Shown one piece after another: positions 1-12,818 of a DNA stretch of 64,000 nt. This DNA comes from Campylobacter concisus (GTDB taxonomy: Bacteria; Campylobacterota; Campylobacteria; Campylobacterales; Campylobacteraceae). Position 1 is the stretch's first letter, and the number at the start of each line of letters is the position of its first letter. The stretch covers positions 1,054,001 to 1,118,000 of the forward strand of contig NZ_CP049270.1 of NCBI RefSeq assembly GCF_003048595.2. The letters run 5' to 3'. The notes under the pieces were generated by a model that was not told where the DNA came from, did not search any database, and saw nothing but the letters and a program-made list of their open reading frames with translations. The position numbers and the translations under genes are program-made.

Positions 1-2466
<2,466 letters not shown>

Positions 2467-2793
2467 TTCTATATTAGATTATTCTAATTCGCATCACTTC
2501 CTTGTTAAAGATAACTTTAATGTTATTACATTTAAATTCTAGCTCTCAAGACGGAAAGCATTGACTACTATTTAGATAAGTTTTAAATCCTAATTAGATT
2601 GTGATGTCAAACTTTTGCATTAAATGCAAAGAGAATAGAAATTTAAATCTTTAACAAGTCCTGTAAAATTGTTTTTAAAACTTGCTTGTGACTATTAACA
2701 ATATTAATTAAAAGAACATTTAGACAAAAGTCTAATTAGAAAGTTTAAATTTTTAAGCTCTCTAATTAGACTTAATATAGTTAAACTATTTTA
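2467..2793 (-). other. tRNA-Ala to 23S internal transcribed spacer
   Basis: Gene-free, AT-rich spacer inside the rRNA operon, about 330 bases. It should contain the processing stem that flanks 23S, but I could not delimit that stem with confidence. No tRNA, 5S or protein-coding gene is visible in it. Confidence 0.7.
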
Positions 2794-2869
2794 TGGTGGA
2801 GAATAGCGGGATCGAACCGCTGACCTCCTGCGTGCAAAGCAGGCGCTCTCCCAGCTGAGCTAATTCCCC
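2794..2869 (-). tRNA. tRNA-Ala (UGC anticodon)
   Basis: The reverse complement folds as a 76-nt cloverleaf starting GGGGAATTAGCTCAG and ending in encoded CCA. The anticodon stem CCTGC/GCAGG encloses a TTTGCAC loop, giving anticodon TGC. It lies between tRNA-Ile and 23S in the rRNA operon. Confidence 0.98.
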
Positions 2870-2881
2870 AATTAAATTCTC

Positions 2882-2958
2882 TGGTGGGCCTAACAAGACT
2901 TGAACTTGTGACCTCACCCTTATCAGGGGTGCACTCTAACCAGCTGAGCTATAGGCCC
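2882..2958 (-). tRNA. tRNA-Ile (GAU anticodon)
   Basis: The reverse complement gives a 77-nt tRNA with acceptor stem GGGCCTA/TAGGCCC, anticodon stem CACCC/GGGTG around loop CTGATAA (anticodon GAT) and encoded CCA. It is separated from tRNA-Ala by 12 nt. It sits directly after 16S in transcription order. Confidence 0.98.
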
Positions 2959-3051
2959 CTATAGGTCTATCAATCTTTCAAAACTAAACAAGGATGATTG
3001 AGAATATCTTTCTTATAGATATCTTGTGAGAGAATATCTATATGTACTCTA

Positions 3052-4565
<1,514 letters not shown>

Positions 4566-4746
4566 TTACCTAGCAAAATTTATTTTGATAGGATTTTATT
4601 ATGAAGTTTTTAATCAAAAAAACTTTTAGTTTTATTTATTAGTTTGTCTAATCTATTATAAATTATAAAATAATAGACTGGCTCAATCGATCACTTGTTT
4701 AGATTTCAAAGATTGACTAATAGTTTAACAATTGTAAGTTAAAAGA
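4566..4746 (-). promoter_or_regulatory. rRNA operon leader and promoter region
   Basis: Gene-free region upstream of 16S. On the minus strand there are two TATAAT-like -10 elements (reverse complements of ATTATA at 4655-4660 and 4662-4667) within an AT-rich stretch, the expected place for the rrn promoter. I could not assign a single start site or a clear -35 box. Confidence 0.5.
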
Positions 4747-4779
4747 ACTTTCTGCTCTGCGTTTTGCAAAACAGAAAGT
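4747..4779 (-). terminator. Hairpin downstream of DUF945 gene
   Basis: Inverted repeat ACTTTCTG (4747-4754) and CAGAAAGT (4772-4779). On the minus strand it is followed by TTCTTTTAACTT. It lies 50 bases after the stop of the DUF945 gene and before the rRNA promoter, so it probably ends the rny-to-DUF945 transcription unit. Confidence 0.5.
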
Positions 4780-4828
4780 GAAGTATATAGAAGTGATGCT
4801 TAAATACAGATAAAAATCAGGCTAATTT

Positions 4829-6169
4829 TTAAAAACCCATAAAGAAATTTTGAAGTCCAACTTTTCCATTAAATATAATATCTTTTTTATTTGGATCATA
4901 TTTAAATTCGCTTATTACTTTTTTATCCTCTTCTTTAAAATATCCAGCAGATATCAAAGTAGGCTCAACAAAAGCTACTTCTGGTACTAATGTATCAAAA
5001 AAATTCGTCAGACTTTCATCGACACTTATTTTTCCACCAAGAGATAATTTATCAAAAATTTCTGACTGATTTGTTCCCTTTTTAAAGCCATTTACTGCTG
5101 CATCCAAATTTAGCTTTAAAGCCTTATCTCCTTTTTTAAAGCTTAATGTATCTATTTTTATACTTGGATTCTTTTCTAAGATTTGATCTATTATCTCATC
5201 AAAATTTAATCCAGCTAAAACATTATAATTTTCTTCATTATTTAAATTATTAAGCTTGTCTAATACATTATTTAATGCAGGCACATTGATATTTGCGATT
5301 TTGCTATCAAAGACAAAATCTGTATATTTTACTTTATCAACTGCTACTATACCTATTTTTATAACATCGTCTGATCTTCCAAGATCATTTGAGATTTCAA
5401 ATTTTGAGTCATACTTAAAGTCATCTATCAAAATATTACTTACATCATTAGATGCGAAAGACACCCTTTTAAATTTAACTTTTGCTAGATAAGGTACAAG
5501 CTGACTCTCTAAAATTTTTGAAATCTTAACTGGCTCTTTATAACTTGAGTCAACATAAAATCCTTCGATATTTAGATCAACTTTGTTGTACTCACTAAAA
5601 TCTTTCAAAACAATCTTGTCTGCTTCAACCTTTAAGCTGTTTATACTATCTTTTGAATCAAGCGTCATACCAATCTTTATATCTTTTGTATTAACGGCGG
5701 TTTTTTGCTTATCATTAAATTCAATATTGCTAAATTTAATATCCACATCTTTATCGCCAGTTAAGCTAACTTTTGTTTTAGTTGTTGCAATAACATTTGA
5801 ACCCATAAATGTTGCGATAATGTTTTTAATCATATCGTTTTGAATAGAAATTTTTGAGTCTATTTCAAAGCCATCTATAAAAGCAAGCGCTGTATGAGAA
5901 ATTTCATTTTCTACTTTAAAAACCAAATCCTCATTTACATTTTTACCAAATATATTTTCCAAAAGATCTTTTGAAACACTAAAATCAAATGATCCTTTTG
6001 AGCCAAAAAAACCTTTTTTGTAATTGTTATTAGAAATTTTAAAGCCCTTAATATTATTTAGATCATTCACTATCCTTTGATAGTTTTTCTCCACCTCATT
6101 TGAAGCAAAATAAACCGCTCCAATGACTACCACGATAACTACGATTAAAGCAGATATCACCTTTTTCAT
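4829..6169 (-). CDS. DUF945 (YdgA-like) family protein
   Basis: 446-residue protein with one N-terminal membrane segment (about residues 4-22) followed by a long exported domain rich in beta-type repeats of the form 'K...I..d.l.i...dg', as in the YdgA/DUF945 family. The family function is poorly known; it is an inner-membrane-anchored periplasmic protein. I chose the ATG at 6169 because AAAAAGGAG precedes it; a longer reading to 6226 only adds residues from the upstream gene. Its start overlaps the DedA stop by 4 nt, so the two are translationally coupled. Confidence 0.75.
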   Translation of the reverse strand: MKKVISALIVVIVVVIGAVYFASNEVEKNYQRIVNDLNNIKGFKISNNNYKKGFFGSKGSFDFSVSKDLLENIFGKNVNEDLVFKVENEISHTALAFIDGFEIDSKISIQNDMIKNIIATFMGSNVIATTKTKVSLTGDKDVDIKFSNIEFNDKQKTAVNTKDIKIGMTLDSKDSINSLKVEADKIVLKDFSEYNKVDLNIEGFYVDSSYKEPVKISKILESQLVPYLAKVKFKRVSFASNDVSNILIDDFKYDSKFEISNDLGRSDDVIKIGIVAVDKVKYTDFVFDSKIANINVPALNNVLDKLNNLNNEENYNVLAGLNFDEIIDQILEKNPSIKIDTLSFKKGDKALKLNLDAAVNGFKKGTNQSEIFDKLSLGGKISVDESLTNFFDTLVPEVAFVEPTLISAGYFKEEDKKVISEFKYDPNKKDIIFNGKVGLQNFFMGF

Positions 6170-6732
6170 GCTTTTCTCCTTTTTGTAATATGTTGTAAAA
6201 AAAACCAAATTCCAAGCAACAAACAAACCATGGCAAGAGGCATAATATATCCATGCTCGCCAAGATAGTCGCTTGCACCTACAAAATAATCACCCGCTTT
6301 AAAGCTGGCAAATCCGATAATGACCGCCCAAAGCACTGACGAGATCGAATTTATAATGCTAAATTTATAAAATGAATACTTCGTAAGTCCAAGCGCGATA
6401 GGAACCAAAGTTTTGACGCCGTAGATAAATTTCTTGATAAATATTATCTTATCGCCGTGTTTCTTGGCCAAAATTCCTGCATAAGCAAGCTTTCTTTTAT
6501 GATTTTTGATATAAGGCATAAGTGAGTTTTTATTAAATCTTGCGACATAAAAAATTAGCGTGTCGCCGATTGTATTTGCCACAGCAGCGACAATTATACT
6601 AAGAGTGATATCCATCTTGCCAGTAAAACTTAAAATTCCAGCGGCGATTAGTGCAACCATGCCGCCACCAAGGCTATAAAAAAACAATACAATATAGCCG
6701 TATGTTGAAACTGAGTTTATGATATCTTGCAT
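6166..6732 (-). CDS. DedA family membrane protein
   Basis: 188-residue polytopic inner-membrane protein of the DedA/SNARE-associated (VTT) family. These proteins are linked to lipid (undecaprenyl phosphate or phospholipid) flipping and membrane-potential maintenance. Visible are four to five hydrophobic segments and the DedA-type pattern of an F-x-R/K cluster with a G-x-x-x-Y/G block around residues 90-125. It overlaps the downstream DUF945 gene by 4 nt and abuts the SYLF gene (shared base 6732), so all three are probably one operon. The substrate cannot be told from sequence. Confidence 0.85.
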   Translation of the reverse strand: MQDIINSVSTYGYIVLFFYSLGGGMVALIAAGILSFTGKMDITLSIIVAAVANTIGDTLIFYVARFNKNSLMPYIKNHKRKLAYAGILAKKHGDKIIFIKKFIYGVKTLVPIALGLTKYSFYKFSIINSISSVLWAVIIGFASFKAGDYFVGASDYLGEHGYIMPLAMVCLLLGIWFFLQHITKRRKA

Positions 6733-7328
6733 TAATCTCCTAAAAGTTTAGATGCAGAGGCTATTAGCTGTTCATAGGCATAGCCACTTTGCTTTAAAAT
6801 TTCTTCCCTTGCACTGATGACTGCTCCACCAAAGCTAGCTCCCGCAAAAAACCCATCATTTGCGGCATATGCGTAGATATCACTTGAAAATTTAAAATCG
6901 CTTACTTTACTGTAATTGCGTCCAATGTCACCAAAAGCTACTGAAAGCTTCGTATCAAGCGTGATCTTGGCATCTTTAATATCGTGGATAATGCTATCTT
7001 TAAATATAAAAAGCACAAGCGAACTATCTTCATATCCAAGCTGTATACCGATGCTACCGCCACTTATGCTAACTGGTAAAATTTCACTTGGCGAGTTAAT
7101 GTTACCAACAACCATGATGCCATCTCCACCCATACCACCAACTACAAAACCGACCTTTTTAACACTTGGAAAGATGATCGTTGCTTTTGACTGCTCGATT
7201 AGCTCTTTTATAGGAGCGTTTCTAGCGCCTCTCATCGTTGTTATAAACGAGTTTGCCGAGTCCAGCACGAGCTCCTCGCTGGCAAAGCCAATTGAGAAAA
7301 ATAATAAAATTGAAAAAAGAAATTTCAT
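6732..7328 (-). CDS. SYLF (Ysc84) lipid-binding domain protein, copy 1
   Basis: 198 residues with an N-terminal signal peptide (MKFLFSILLFFSIGFA) followed by one SYLF/Ysc84 domain. The domain shows the glycine-rich core (VGFVVGGMGGDGIMVV) and a GGSIGIQLGYE block. In eukaryotes SYLF domains bind phosphoinositides; the bacterial role is unclear, probably periplasmic or outer-membrane lipid association. A second SYLF protein lies at 16906-17568. The gene is 9 nt downstream of rny and in the same orientation. Confidence 0.85.
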   Translation of the reverse strand: MKFLFSILLFFSIGFASEELVLDSANSFITTMRGARNAPIKELIEQSKATIIFPSVKKVGFVVGGMGGDGIMVVGNINSPSEILPVSISGGSIGIQLGYEDSSLVLFIFKDSIIHDIKDAKITLDTKLSVAFGDIGRNYSKVSDFKFSSDIYAYAANDGFFAGASFGGAVISAREEILKQSGYAYEQLIASASKLLGD

Positions 7329-7337
7329 ATCTTGCCG

Positions 7338-8891
7338 TTATTTTGCAAAATCAACAGCACGAGTCTCTCTGATGACGCTTACTTTTATCTCGCCAGGATA
7401 CTGCACCTTGCTCTCGATCTCTTGAGCTATCTCTTTTGCTACAAGCACTGCTTCATCGTCGTTTATGAGTTTAGCATTTGCTATGACACGAATTTCACGG
7501 CCAGCGTTGATCGCATAAGCTTGCTTGATGCCATCTTTGCTTTTTGCGATGTTTTCGATCTCTTCGACACGCTTTAAGAAGCTCTCAAGTACCTCACGCC
7601 TTGCACCTGGACGAGCCGCACTTAGTGCATCAGCTGCGCAAACAGCTGCACTTTCTATACTTGTCGCCTCTTCGTGGCCGTGGTGAGCGTAGATAGCGTT
7701 AATGACAACTGGATGCTCTTTGTAGCGCTTACAAATTTCTGCTCCAAGATCAACGTGACTGCCCTCGTACTCGTGAGTTAGCGCCTTACCGATATCGTGA
7801 AGTATGCCAGCTCTTTTTGCAAGCTTCTCATCTCCGCCACACTCAGCTGCAATGATGCCAGCAAGGTGAGCCACTTCAAGGCTGTGTGCAAGGGCATTTT
7901 GTCCGTAGCTTGCTCTAAATTTAAGCTTACCTATCAGTTTTACGATCTCTGGATGAATTTTATTTAGACCAAGATCCATGACGATATTTTCGCCCTCTTC
8001 TTGTATACTTTGCTCAAATTCTTCAGTCACTTTTTTGTGAAGATCTTCTATCCTCGCAGGTTGGATTCTTCCATCCTCTACCAAAAGCTCGATCACTCTT
8101 GTTGCGATCGCACGTCTGTAAAGATTGAAGCTGCTTAGTATGATCGCGTGAGGCGTATCGTCGATGATGATATCAACGCCAAGCACCATTTCAAGGGTCT
8201 TGATATTACGTCCCTCTTTGCCAATGATCCTACCTTTTAGCTCATCGTTTTTAATATTTACGACATTTATCAGACGCTCAGCCGCAAATTCTCCAGCAAA
8301 TCTTGACGTAGCCTGCGCCAAGATGTAATTAACTCTCTTTTTAGCCTCTCTTTTAGCCTCTTCTTCATATTTTCTGACGATGTGAGCGATATCTGCACGA
8401 GATTTTTCCTCTACTTTTTTTAGCACAACTTCTCTAGCCTCTTCTTCTGTTAAGCCAGCTGCGTGCTCAAGTACCCTAATAGCCTCTTCTACTTTATTTT
8501 GATAAGCAGCCTTTAAATTTAACCCCTCTTCGTAAGTTATCTTTGCGTCTTGCTTATCTTTTTCAAAAAGCTCTTTACTTTCGTTTAAAAGCTCTTGCTC
8601 ATTTAGCAAAATTTTCTCTTTTTTGGCTAGTTCATCAAATTTACTCGCATACTCTTTTTGAAGCTTTGTTGTTTTGTCATCGTATCTTTTTTTAGCCTCA
8701 AATTCAGCCTCTTGTACTGAAATTTTAGAATTTTTAAGCGTTAGTTCAGCTTCGTACTCGATAGCTTTTGCCTTTGCTTTTGCTTGTTCTAAGAAGATGT
8801 TGTAGTTTGCATCATTTATCTTTTTAGCGTATAGATACCCTGCTCCAACGCCCGCCACACCGGCTCCTAAGCCTATTAAAACCTCTATCAT
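7338..8891 (-). CDS. rny: Ribonuclease Y
   Basis: 517-residue membrane-anchored endoribonuclease that initiates mRNA decay. An N-terminal membrane helix (residues 3-23) is followed by a long charged coiled coil (about 30-190), a KH RNA-binding domain with GRIIGKEGRNI (about 217) and an HD metal-dependent phosphohydrolase domain with HSLEV, HDIGKA and HHGHE. Length and domain order match the family. The start ATG at 8891 is preceded by AAGAGGAATA. The 5' end overlaps the upstream cyclo-ligase gene by 68 nt in another frame. Confidence 0.97.
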   Translation of the reverse strand: MIEVLIGLGAGVAGVGAGYLYAKKINDANYNIFLEQAKAKAKAIEYEAELTLKNSKISVQEAEFEAKKRYDDKTTKLQKEYASKFDELAKKEKILLNEQELLNESKELFEKDKQDAKITYEEGLNLKAAYQNKVEEAIRVLEHAAGLTEEEAREVVLKKVEEKSRADIAHIVRKYEEEAKREAKKRVNYILAQATSRFAGEFAAERLINVVNIKNDELKGRIIGKEGRNIKTLEMVLGVDIIIDDTPHAIILSSFNLYRRAIATRVIELLVEDGRIQPARIEDLHKKVTEEFEQSIQEEGENIVMDLGLNKIHPEIVKLIGKLKFRASYGQNALAHSLEVAHLAGIIAAECGGDEKLAKRAGILHDIGKALTHEYEGSHVDLGAEICKRYKEHPVVINAIYAHHGHEEATSIESAAVCAADALSAARPGARREVLESFLKRVEEIENIAKSKDGIKQAYAINAGREIRVIANAKLINDDEAVLVAKEIAQEIESKVQYPGEIKVSVIRETRAVDFAK

Positions 8892-9456
8892 TTATTCCTC
8901 TTTTTATATAATTTTTATTTGGGGTTATATAAAAGTCTGCTACCGCGTCTTGTGCATTTGAAAGCACATCTTTGGTGTAAAAGTCTTTTATCTCAAGAAA
9001 AACTATCCGTTTTGGCTTAATAGGCAAAGAGTCAAAAAATCTATCATAAAATCCTTTTCCATGCCCTATCCTAGCCATAGCTCCATCCACCCCAATCGCT
9101 GGAACTACTGCCATATCAAGTCTAACATTATCCATTTTTTTGCCAGATGGCTGTCTGACGTTAAATTTATAAGTTATAAATGGCAATCGCAATCTTACCA
9201 TCTTTAAGCTAAGACCTACCATAAAAGGGGCAAAAATTTCACATTTACGTAATAAATTTCGTTTGATTTTAAGCACATCGACCTCGTAGTTAAGCGGCAA
9301 ATAAAACAATACTTTCTTGGAATTTGTAAAATTTATCAAATTTAAAAGAGTTTTTGTAGCTTTATAATGTGAGCATTTAGCCTTAAATTTAGTAAGTTGT
9401 ATCAAATTTGCTCTTGCATTTTTTCTAAATTCATTTTTTTCTAAATTAACGCTCAT
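8824..9456 (-). CDS. 5-formyltetrahydrofolate cyclo-ligase
   Basis: 210-residue enzyme converting 5-formyl-THF to 5,10-methenyl-THF with ATP. The signature IGHGKGFYDRFF (about residue 145) is the substrate/ATP loop of the family, and a basic N-terminal helix KNEFRKNAR is typical. The start at 9456 (MSVNLEKNEF) was chosen because the reading upstream is a different, improbable sequence. The last 20 or so residues (NRLRSRCGGRWSR) overlap rny and are not family-like, so the C-terminal tail may be an extension past an ancestral stop. Confidence 0.85.
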   Translation of the reverse strand: MSVNLEKNEFRKNARANLIQLTKFKAKCSHYKATKTLLNLINFTNSKKVLFYLPLNYEVDVLKIKRNLLRKCEIFAPFMVGLSLKMVRLRLPFITYKFNVRQPSGKKMDNVRLDMAVVPAIGVDGAMARIGHGKGFYDRFFDSLPIKPKRIVFLEIKDFYTKDVLSNAQDAVADFYITPNKNYIKRGINDRGFNRLRSRCGGRWSRVSIR

Positions 9457-9472
9457 TTTATGCTCTTTCTTG

Positions 9473-9478
9473 TATAAT
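9473..9478 (+). promoter_or_regulatory. Probable -10 box of the tlpA-ftsY-radA operon
   Basis: TATAAT preceded by CTTTCTTG, 28 nt upstream of the tlpA-like start codon. This matches the Campylobacter sigma70 pattern of a strong -10 with a T-rich upstream region and no clear -35. It faces away from the cyclo-ligase gene, so the spacer is a divergent promoter region. Confidence 0.6.
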
Positions 9479-9505
9479 CCTGAAATCTTATTCAAAAGGA
9501 AATTT

Positions 9506-10138
9506 ATGACATTAAAACGAGCAATTATAACATCACTTTGCCTTTTTGCCTTTTTTGGATGTGGCGACGAGAACAAGCAAAAAAACGAGCAAAATACAAG
9601 CGAACAAACGCAAGGCAAAATTTTAGATAAAAATGCTAGCAAAGATGAAAATTTAAGCAAAGACTCACTCACTCCAAAAATGAGTGAAAATGCCCAAGAA
9701 AACGAGATAAAAGAGATAAATCTAAAGCTGCTAAGTGGCACAACTATGCAGATTACAAAAAGAAGCAATGGCTTTGACGTAAAAGATGGTAAAAAAGCGA
9801 CTCTTTACGTATTTTTCGCCACTTGGTGCCCTCCTTGCAAGGCTGAGATCCCACACTTAAATAACCTAAGCGAGAAATTTAAAAACGAACTAGATATCGT
9901 TGGTGTGCTACTTGAAGACAAAAGTGAAGATGAGGTGAAAGATTTTGCTCAAAAATATAAAATCAAATACGAAGTCGCAGTTGGTGAGGGAAATTTTTTA
10001 TTTGAAAAAGCGATGGGCGGCATAAAAGGCTTGCCTGCGTCAGCACTTTTTAAAGCAAATGGCGACTACGTTCAAGGCTACATCGGTCTTGTACCTGAAG
10101 AGATGCTTGAAAATGACATAAATAGGGCAACAAAATAA
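9506..10138 (+). CDS. TlpA-like thioredoxin-fold lipoprotein
   Basis: 210 residues. A signal with lipobox (LCLFAFFGC) is followed by a Lys/Glu/Asn-rich linker, then a thioredoxin/AhpC-TSA fold with the redox motif TWCPPCKAE near residue 115. It is likely a membrane-tethered periplasmic thiol reductase supporting cytochrome c maturation or disulfide reduction. The chosen ATG has AAAAGGAAATTT upstream; an earlier in-frame start at 9470 lies on the promoter. The stop TAA overlaps the ftsY ATG by one base, so they are cotranscribed. Confidence 0.88.
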   Translation: MTLKRAIITSLCLFAFFGCGDENKQKNEQNTSEQTQGKILDKNASKDENLSKDSLTPKMSENAQENEIKEINLKLLSGTTMQITKRSNGFDVKDGKKATLYVFFATWCPPCKAEIPHLNNLSEKFKNELDIVGVLLEDKSEDEVKDFAQKYKIKYEVAVGEGNFLFEKAMGGIKGLPASALFKANGDYVQGYIGLVPEEMLENDINRATK

Positions 10139-11004
10139 TGCTTGATTTTCTAAAAAAAGGCTTTGAGAAGACTTTTGGAGCGATAAGCTCAGCGAAGAAG
10201 TCAAAAAAGATAGACAAAGAGAGCTTAGAAGAAATTTTACTTGAAGCTGACGTAGCTTACGAGATCGTGGAAGAAATTTTATACTACTTGCCGCCACAAG
10301 ATGAAGTAAGTAGAGCCGATCTTAGACGCGTTATGAGTAGCTATTTCATCTACGAAAACGAGCGTGTGATCGAGCCTGATAAGCCATTTGTCGATCTCAT
10401 CCTTGGCGTAAATGGCGCTGGCAAGACGACAACGATCGCAAAGCTTGCAAATTTATATAAAAATAACGGCAAAAGCGTCATTTTAGGCGCTTGTGATACA
10501 TTTAGAGCTGGAGCGATCGAGCAGCTACGCCAGTGGTCAATTAGGCTAAATGTGCCAATAGTCGCCACCCAGCAAGGGCATGATCCTTCAGCTGTTGCTT
10601 ACGATACGATTAGCTCAGCCCTTGCAAAAGGCATCGACCGCGTTATCCTTGACACAGCCGGCAGACTTCAAAACCAGACAAATTTAGCAAACGAGCTAGA
10701 AAAGATCGTTCGTATTAGCAAAAAAGCTTACGAAAAAGCGCCTCACCGCAAAATTTTGATTCTTGATGGCACGCAAGGCAATGCCGGAGTTGCGCAAGCG
10801 AAAGCGTTTAACGATATCATCTCGCTTGATGGTGTCATCATCACAAAGCTTGATGGCACTGCAAAGGGTGGAGCGCTATTTGGCGTGGCAAGAGAGCTTG
10901 AGCTACCTATATTTTATATAGGCGTTGGCGAAAGCATGGATGATATCATCAAATTTAACCCAGATGAATTTTTAGACGAGCTGATGGACGCTATTTTTGA
11001 GTAG
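10138..11004 (+). CDS. ftsY: Signal recognition particle receptor FtsY
   Basis: 288-residue SRP-GTPase that docks the SRP-ribosome complex at the membrane. The NG domain is complete: G1 GVNGAGKTTT (about residue 90), DTFRAGA, DTAGR and TKLDGTAKGG. The acidic A domain found in E. coli FtsY is almost absent, as is usual in Campylobacterota. Starts on the last base of the upstream stop codon; its own end overlaps the VanZ-like gene by 8 nt. Confidence 0.98.
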   Translation: MLDFLKKGFEKTFGAISSAKKSKKIDKESLEEILLEADVAYEIVEEILYYLPPQDEVSRADLRRVMSSYFIYENERVIEPDKPFVDLILGVNGAGKTTTIAKLANLYKNNGKSVILGACDTFRAGAIEQLRQWSIRLNVPIVATQQGHDPSAVAYDTISSALAKGIDRVILDTAGRLQNQTNLANELEKIVRISKKAYEKAPHRKILILDGTQGNAGVAQAKAFNDIISLDGVIITKLDGTAKGGALFGVARELELPIFYIGVGESMDDIIKFNPDEFLDELMDAIFE

Positions 11005-11320
11005 AGTGAAATTTCTTAGTAAAATTTGCTTTTTTATTGCTCTTTTGGCGATCGATTTTCTTGCATTTACTCCAAAAAGTCCTGCGATCATCGAAAATTC
11101 GTGGGACAAAGCAAACTATTTTTTAGCTTTTTGCGTCCTATACATCCTGCTCTATCTTGGCTATGAGTTTAAAATTTTTAAAAATTTAGCCCTGCTTTTA
11201 GCCTTTGGTGTGCAAATAGAACTCGTTCAAGCATTTTTACCAAACAGGAGCTTTAGCTTGCTTGACATCGTGGCTGACATGATTGGAGCAGCTTTTGGAG
11301 TGATAGTAGTTGAAATTTAA
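10997..11320 (+). CDS. VanZ-like small membrane protein
   Basis: 107 residues with four predicted membrane segments and the VanZ-type C-terminal motif (QAFLPNRSFSLLDIVADMIGA). VanZ-like proteins give low-level teicoplanin resistance in Gram-positives, but the role of Gram-negative homologues is unknown. Starts at TTG 10997 inside ftsY; a GTG at 11006 is an alternative. It is part of the tlpA-ftsY-radA operon, with radA 12 nt downstream. Confidence 0.75.
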   Translation: MSRVKFLSKICFFIALLAIDFLAFTPKSPAIIENSWDKANYFLAFCVLYILLYLGYEFKIFKNLALLLAFGVQIELVQAFLPNRSFSLLDIVADMIGAAFGVIVVEI

Positions 11321-11332
11321 AAAGGATAATTT

Positions 11333-12673
11333 ATGGCAAAAGCAAAGCCAGTTTTTGAGTGTCAAGCCTGCGGTAATCAACAGGCAAAGTGGCTAGGCAA
11401 ATGCCCACAATGTGGGGCTTGGGATAGCTTTGTCGAGCTTAGCCAGCAAGAGATAAAGATAAGCAAAGAGATAGCAAAAAGTAGTGGCGCACCTAGCAAA
11501 GCCATAAGCATAGACGAAGTTGAAATTCAAAATTTTACGAGATTTAGCACCAAAGATAGCGAGCTAGACCTTGTTCTTGGTGGTGGCGTTGTTGAGGGCT
11601 CGCTTGTTTTAATAGGCGGTAGCCCTGGCATTGGCAAATCAACATTGCTTCTAAAAATCGGCTCAAATTTAGCAAAAGACGGTAAAAAAACGCTCTATGT
11701 AAGCGGCGAAGAGAGCCAAAGCCAGATAAAAATGAGAGCTGATAGGCTAAATGCTGTGGATAAAAATTTATACCTATTAACTGAAATTTGCCTAGAAGAT
11801 ATCATGCTAGAGGTGCAAAAGAGCGACTACAAGGTGCTAGTCATTGACTCCATTCAAACGCTTTATAGCCAAAATATAACCTCCGCGCCAGGCTCGATCA
11901 CGCAGGTTCGTGAGATCACGTTTGAGCTAATGAGGCTTGCAAAGAGCCAAAACATCTGCGTTTTCATCATCGGTCACATAACCAAAGAGGGCTCGATCGC
12001 AGGGCCTAGAGTGCTTGAACACATGGTCGATGTGGTACTTTATTTCGAGGGCGACGCGAGCAGAGAGTTAAGAATTTTGCGTGGATTTAAAAACCGCTTT
12101 GGATCGACAAGCGAGGTTGGCATATTTGAGATGAGCCAGCACGGACTCGTGAGCGCAAACGAGGTTTCTAGTAAATTTTTCACGCGTGGCGGAGCGATGA
12201 GCGGCAGTGCGATCACCATCATAATGGAGGGCTCAAGGGCGCTTAGCATCGAAATTCAGGCACTTGTTTGCGAAAGCGCCTACCCAAAACGAAGCTCAAC
12301 TGGCTTTGAAAGAAACCGCCTAGATATGCTGCTAGCACTTCTTGAGCGAAAGCTAGAAATTCCACTTGGGCACTACGACGTCTTTATAAACGTTTCAGGT
12401 GGCGTTAAGATAAGCGAAACTGCAGCCGATCTAGCCGTCATTGCAGCGATAATCAGCAGCTTCAAAAACCGCCCTATCAGCAAGGACAGTGTATTCATCG
12501 GCGAGCTAAGTCTAAACGGCGAGATAAGAGAAATTTTCAACCTCGATCAGCGCCTAAAAGAGGCAAAAATGCAGAAATTTAAAAATGCGATCATCCCAAA
12601 CAAACCGCTTGACACGCAAGGGCTAAAATGCTTTTACGCAAAAGATATCACGCAAGTGCTTGAGTGGATGTAA
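11333..12673 (+). CDS. radA: DNA repair protein RadA
   Basis: 446-residue RecA-like ATPase that speeds branch migration in recombination. It shows the N-terminal four-cysteine zinc finger (C-x2-C at residues 10-13, C-x2-C near 26-29), Walker A GGSPGIGKSTLL (about 97), the diagnostic RadA motif KNRFGS (about 253) and a C-terminal Lon-protease-like domain. Complete. Preceded by AAAGGATAATTT and probably the last gene of its operon, given the hairpin after its stop. Confidence 0.98.
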   Translation: MAKAKPVFECQACGNQQAKWLGKCPQCGAWDSFVELSQQEIKISKEIAKSSGAPSKAISIDEVEIQNFTRFSTKDSELDLVLGGGVVEGSLVLIGGSPGIGKSTLLLKIGSNLAKDGKKTLYVSGEESQSQIKMRADRLNAVDKNLYLLTEICLEDIMLEVQKSDYKVLVIDSIQTLYSQNITSAPGSITQVREITFELMRLAKSQNICVFIIGHITKEGSIAGPRVLEHMVDVVLYFEGDASRELRILRGFKNRFGSTSEVGIFEMSQHGLVSANEVSSKFFTRGGAMSGSAITIIMEGSRALSIEIQALVCESAYPKRSSTGFERNRLDMLLALLERKLEIPLGHYDVFINVSGGVKISETAADLAVIAAIISSFKNRPISKDSVFIGELSLNGEIREIFNLDQRLKEAKMQKFKNAIIPNKPLDTQGLKCFYAKDITQVLEWM

Positions 12674-12682
12674 ATTTATCTT

Positions 12683-12713
12683 GCCAGCAACTTAATATCA
12701 ATACTTTGCTGGC
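12683..12713 (+). terminator. Terminator after radA
   Basis: Inverted repeat GCCAGCAA (12683-12690) and TTGCTGGC (12706-12713) with a 15-nt loop, then AGTCCATGTTTTTTG. Ten bases after the radA stop. Confidence 0.55.
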
Positions 12714-12818
12714 TAGTCCATGTTTTTTGAAATTTATCTTTTGTATAGGTCTGAGAGCATCTATGCTTTTTCTTTGAAATTTAAATTATAAAAATTCTAT
12801 TCTTTGCTTATAAAATAC

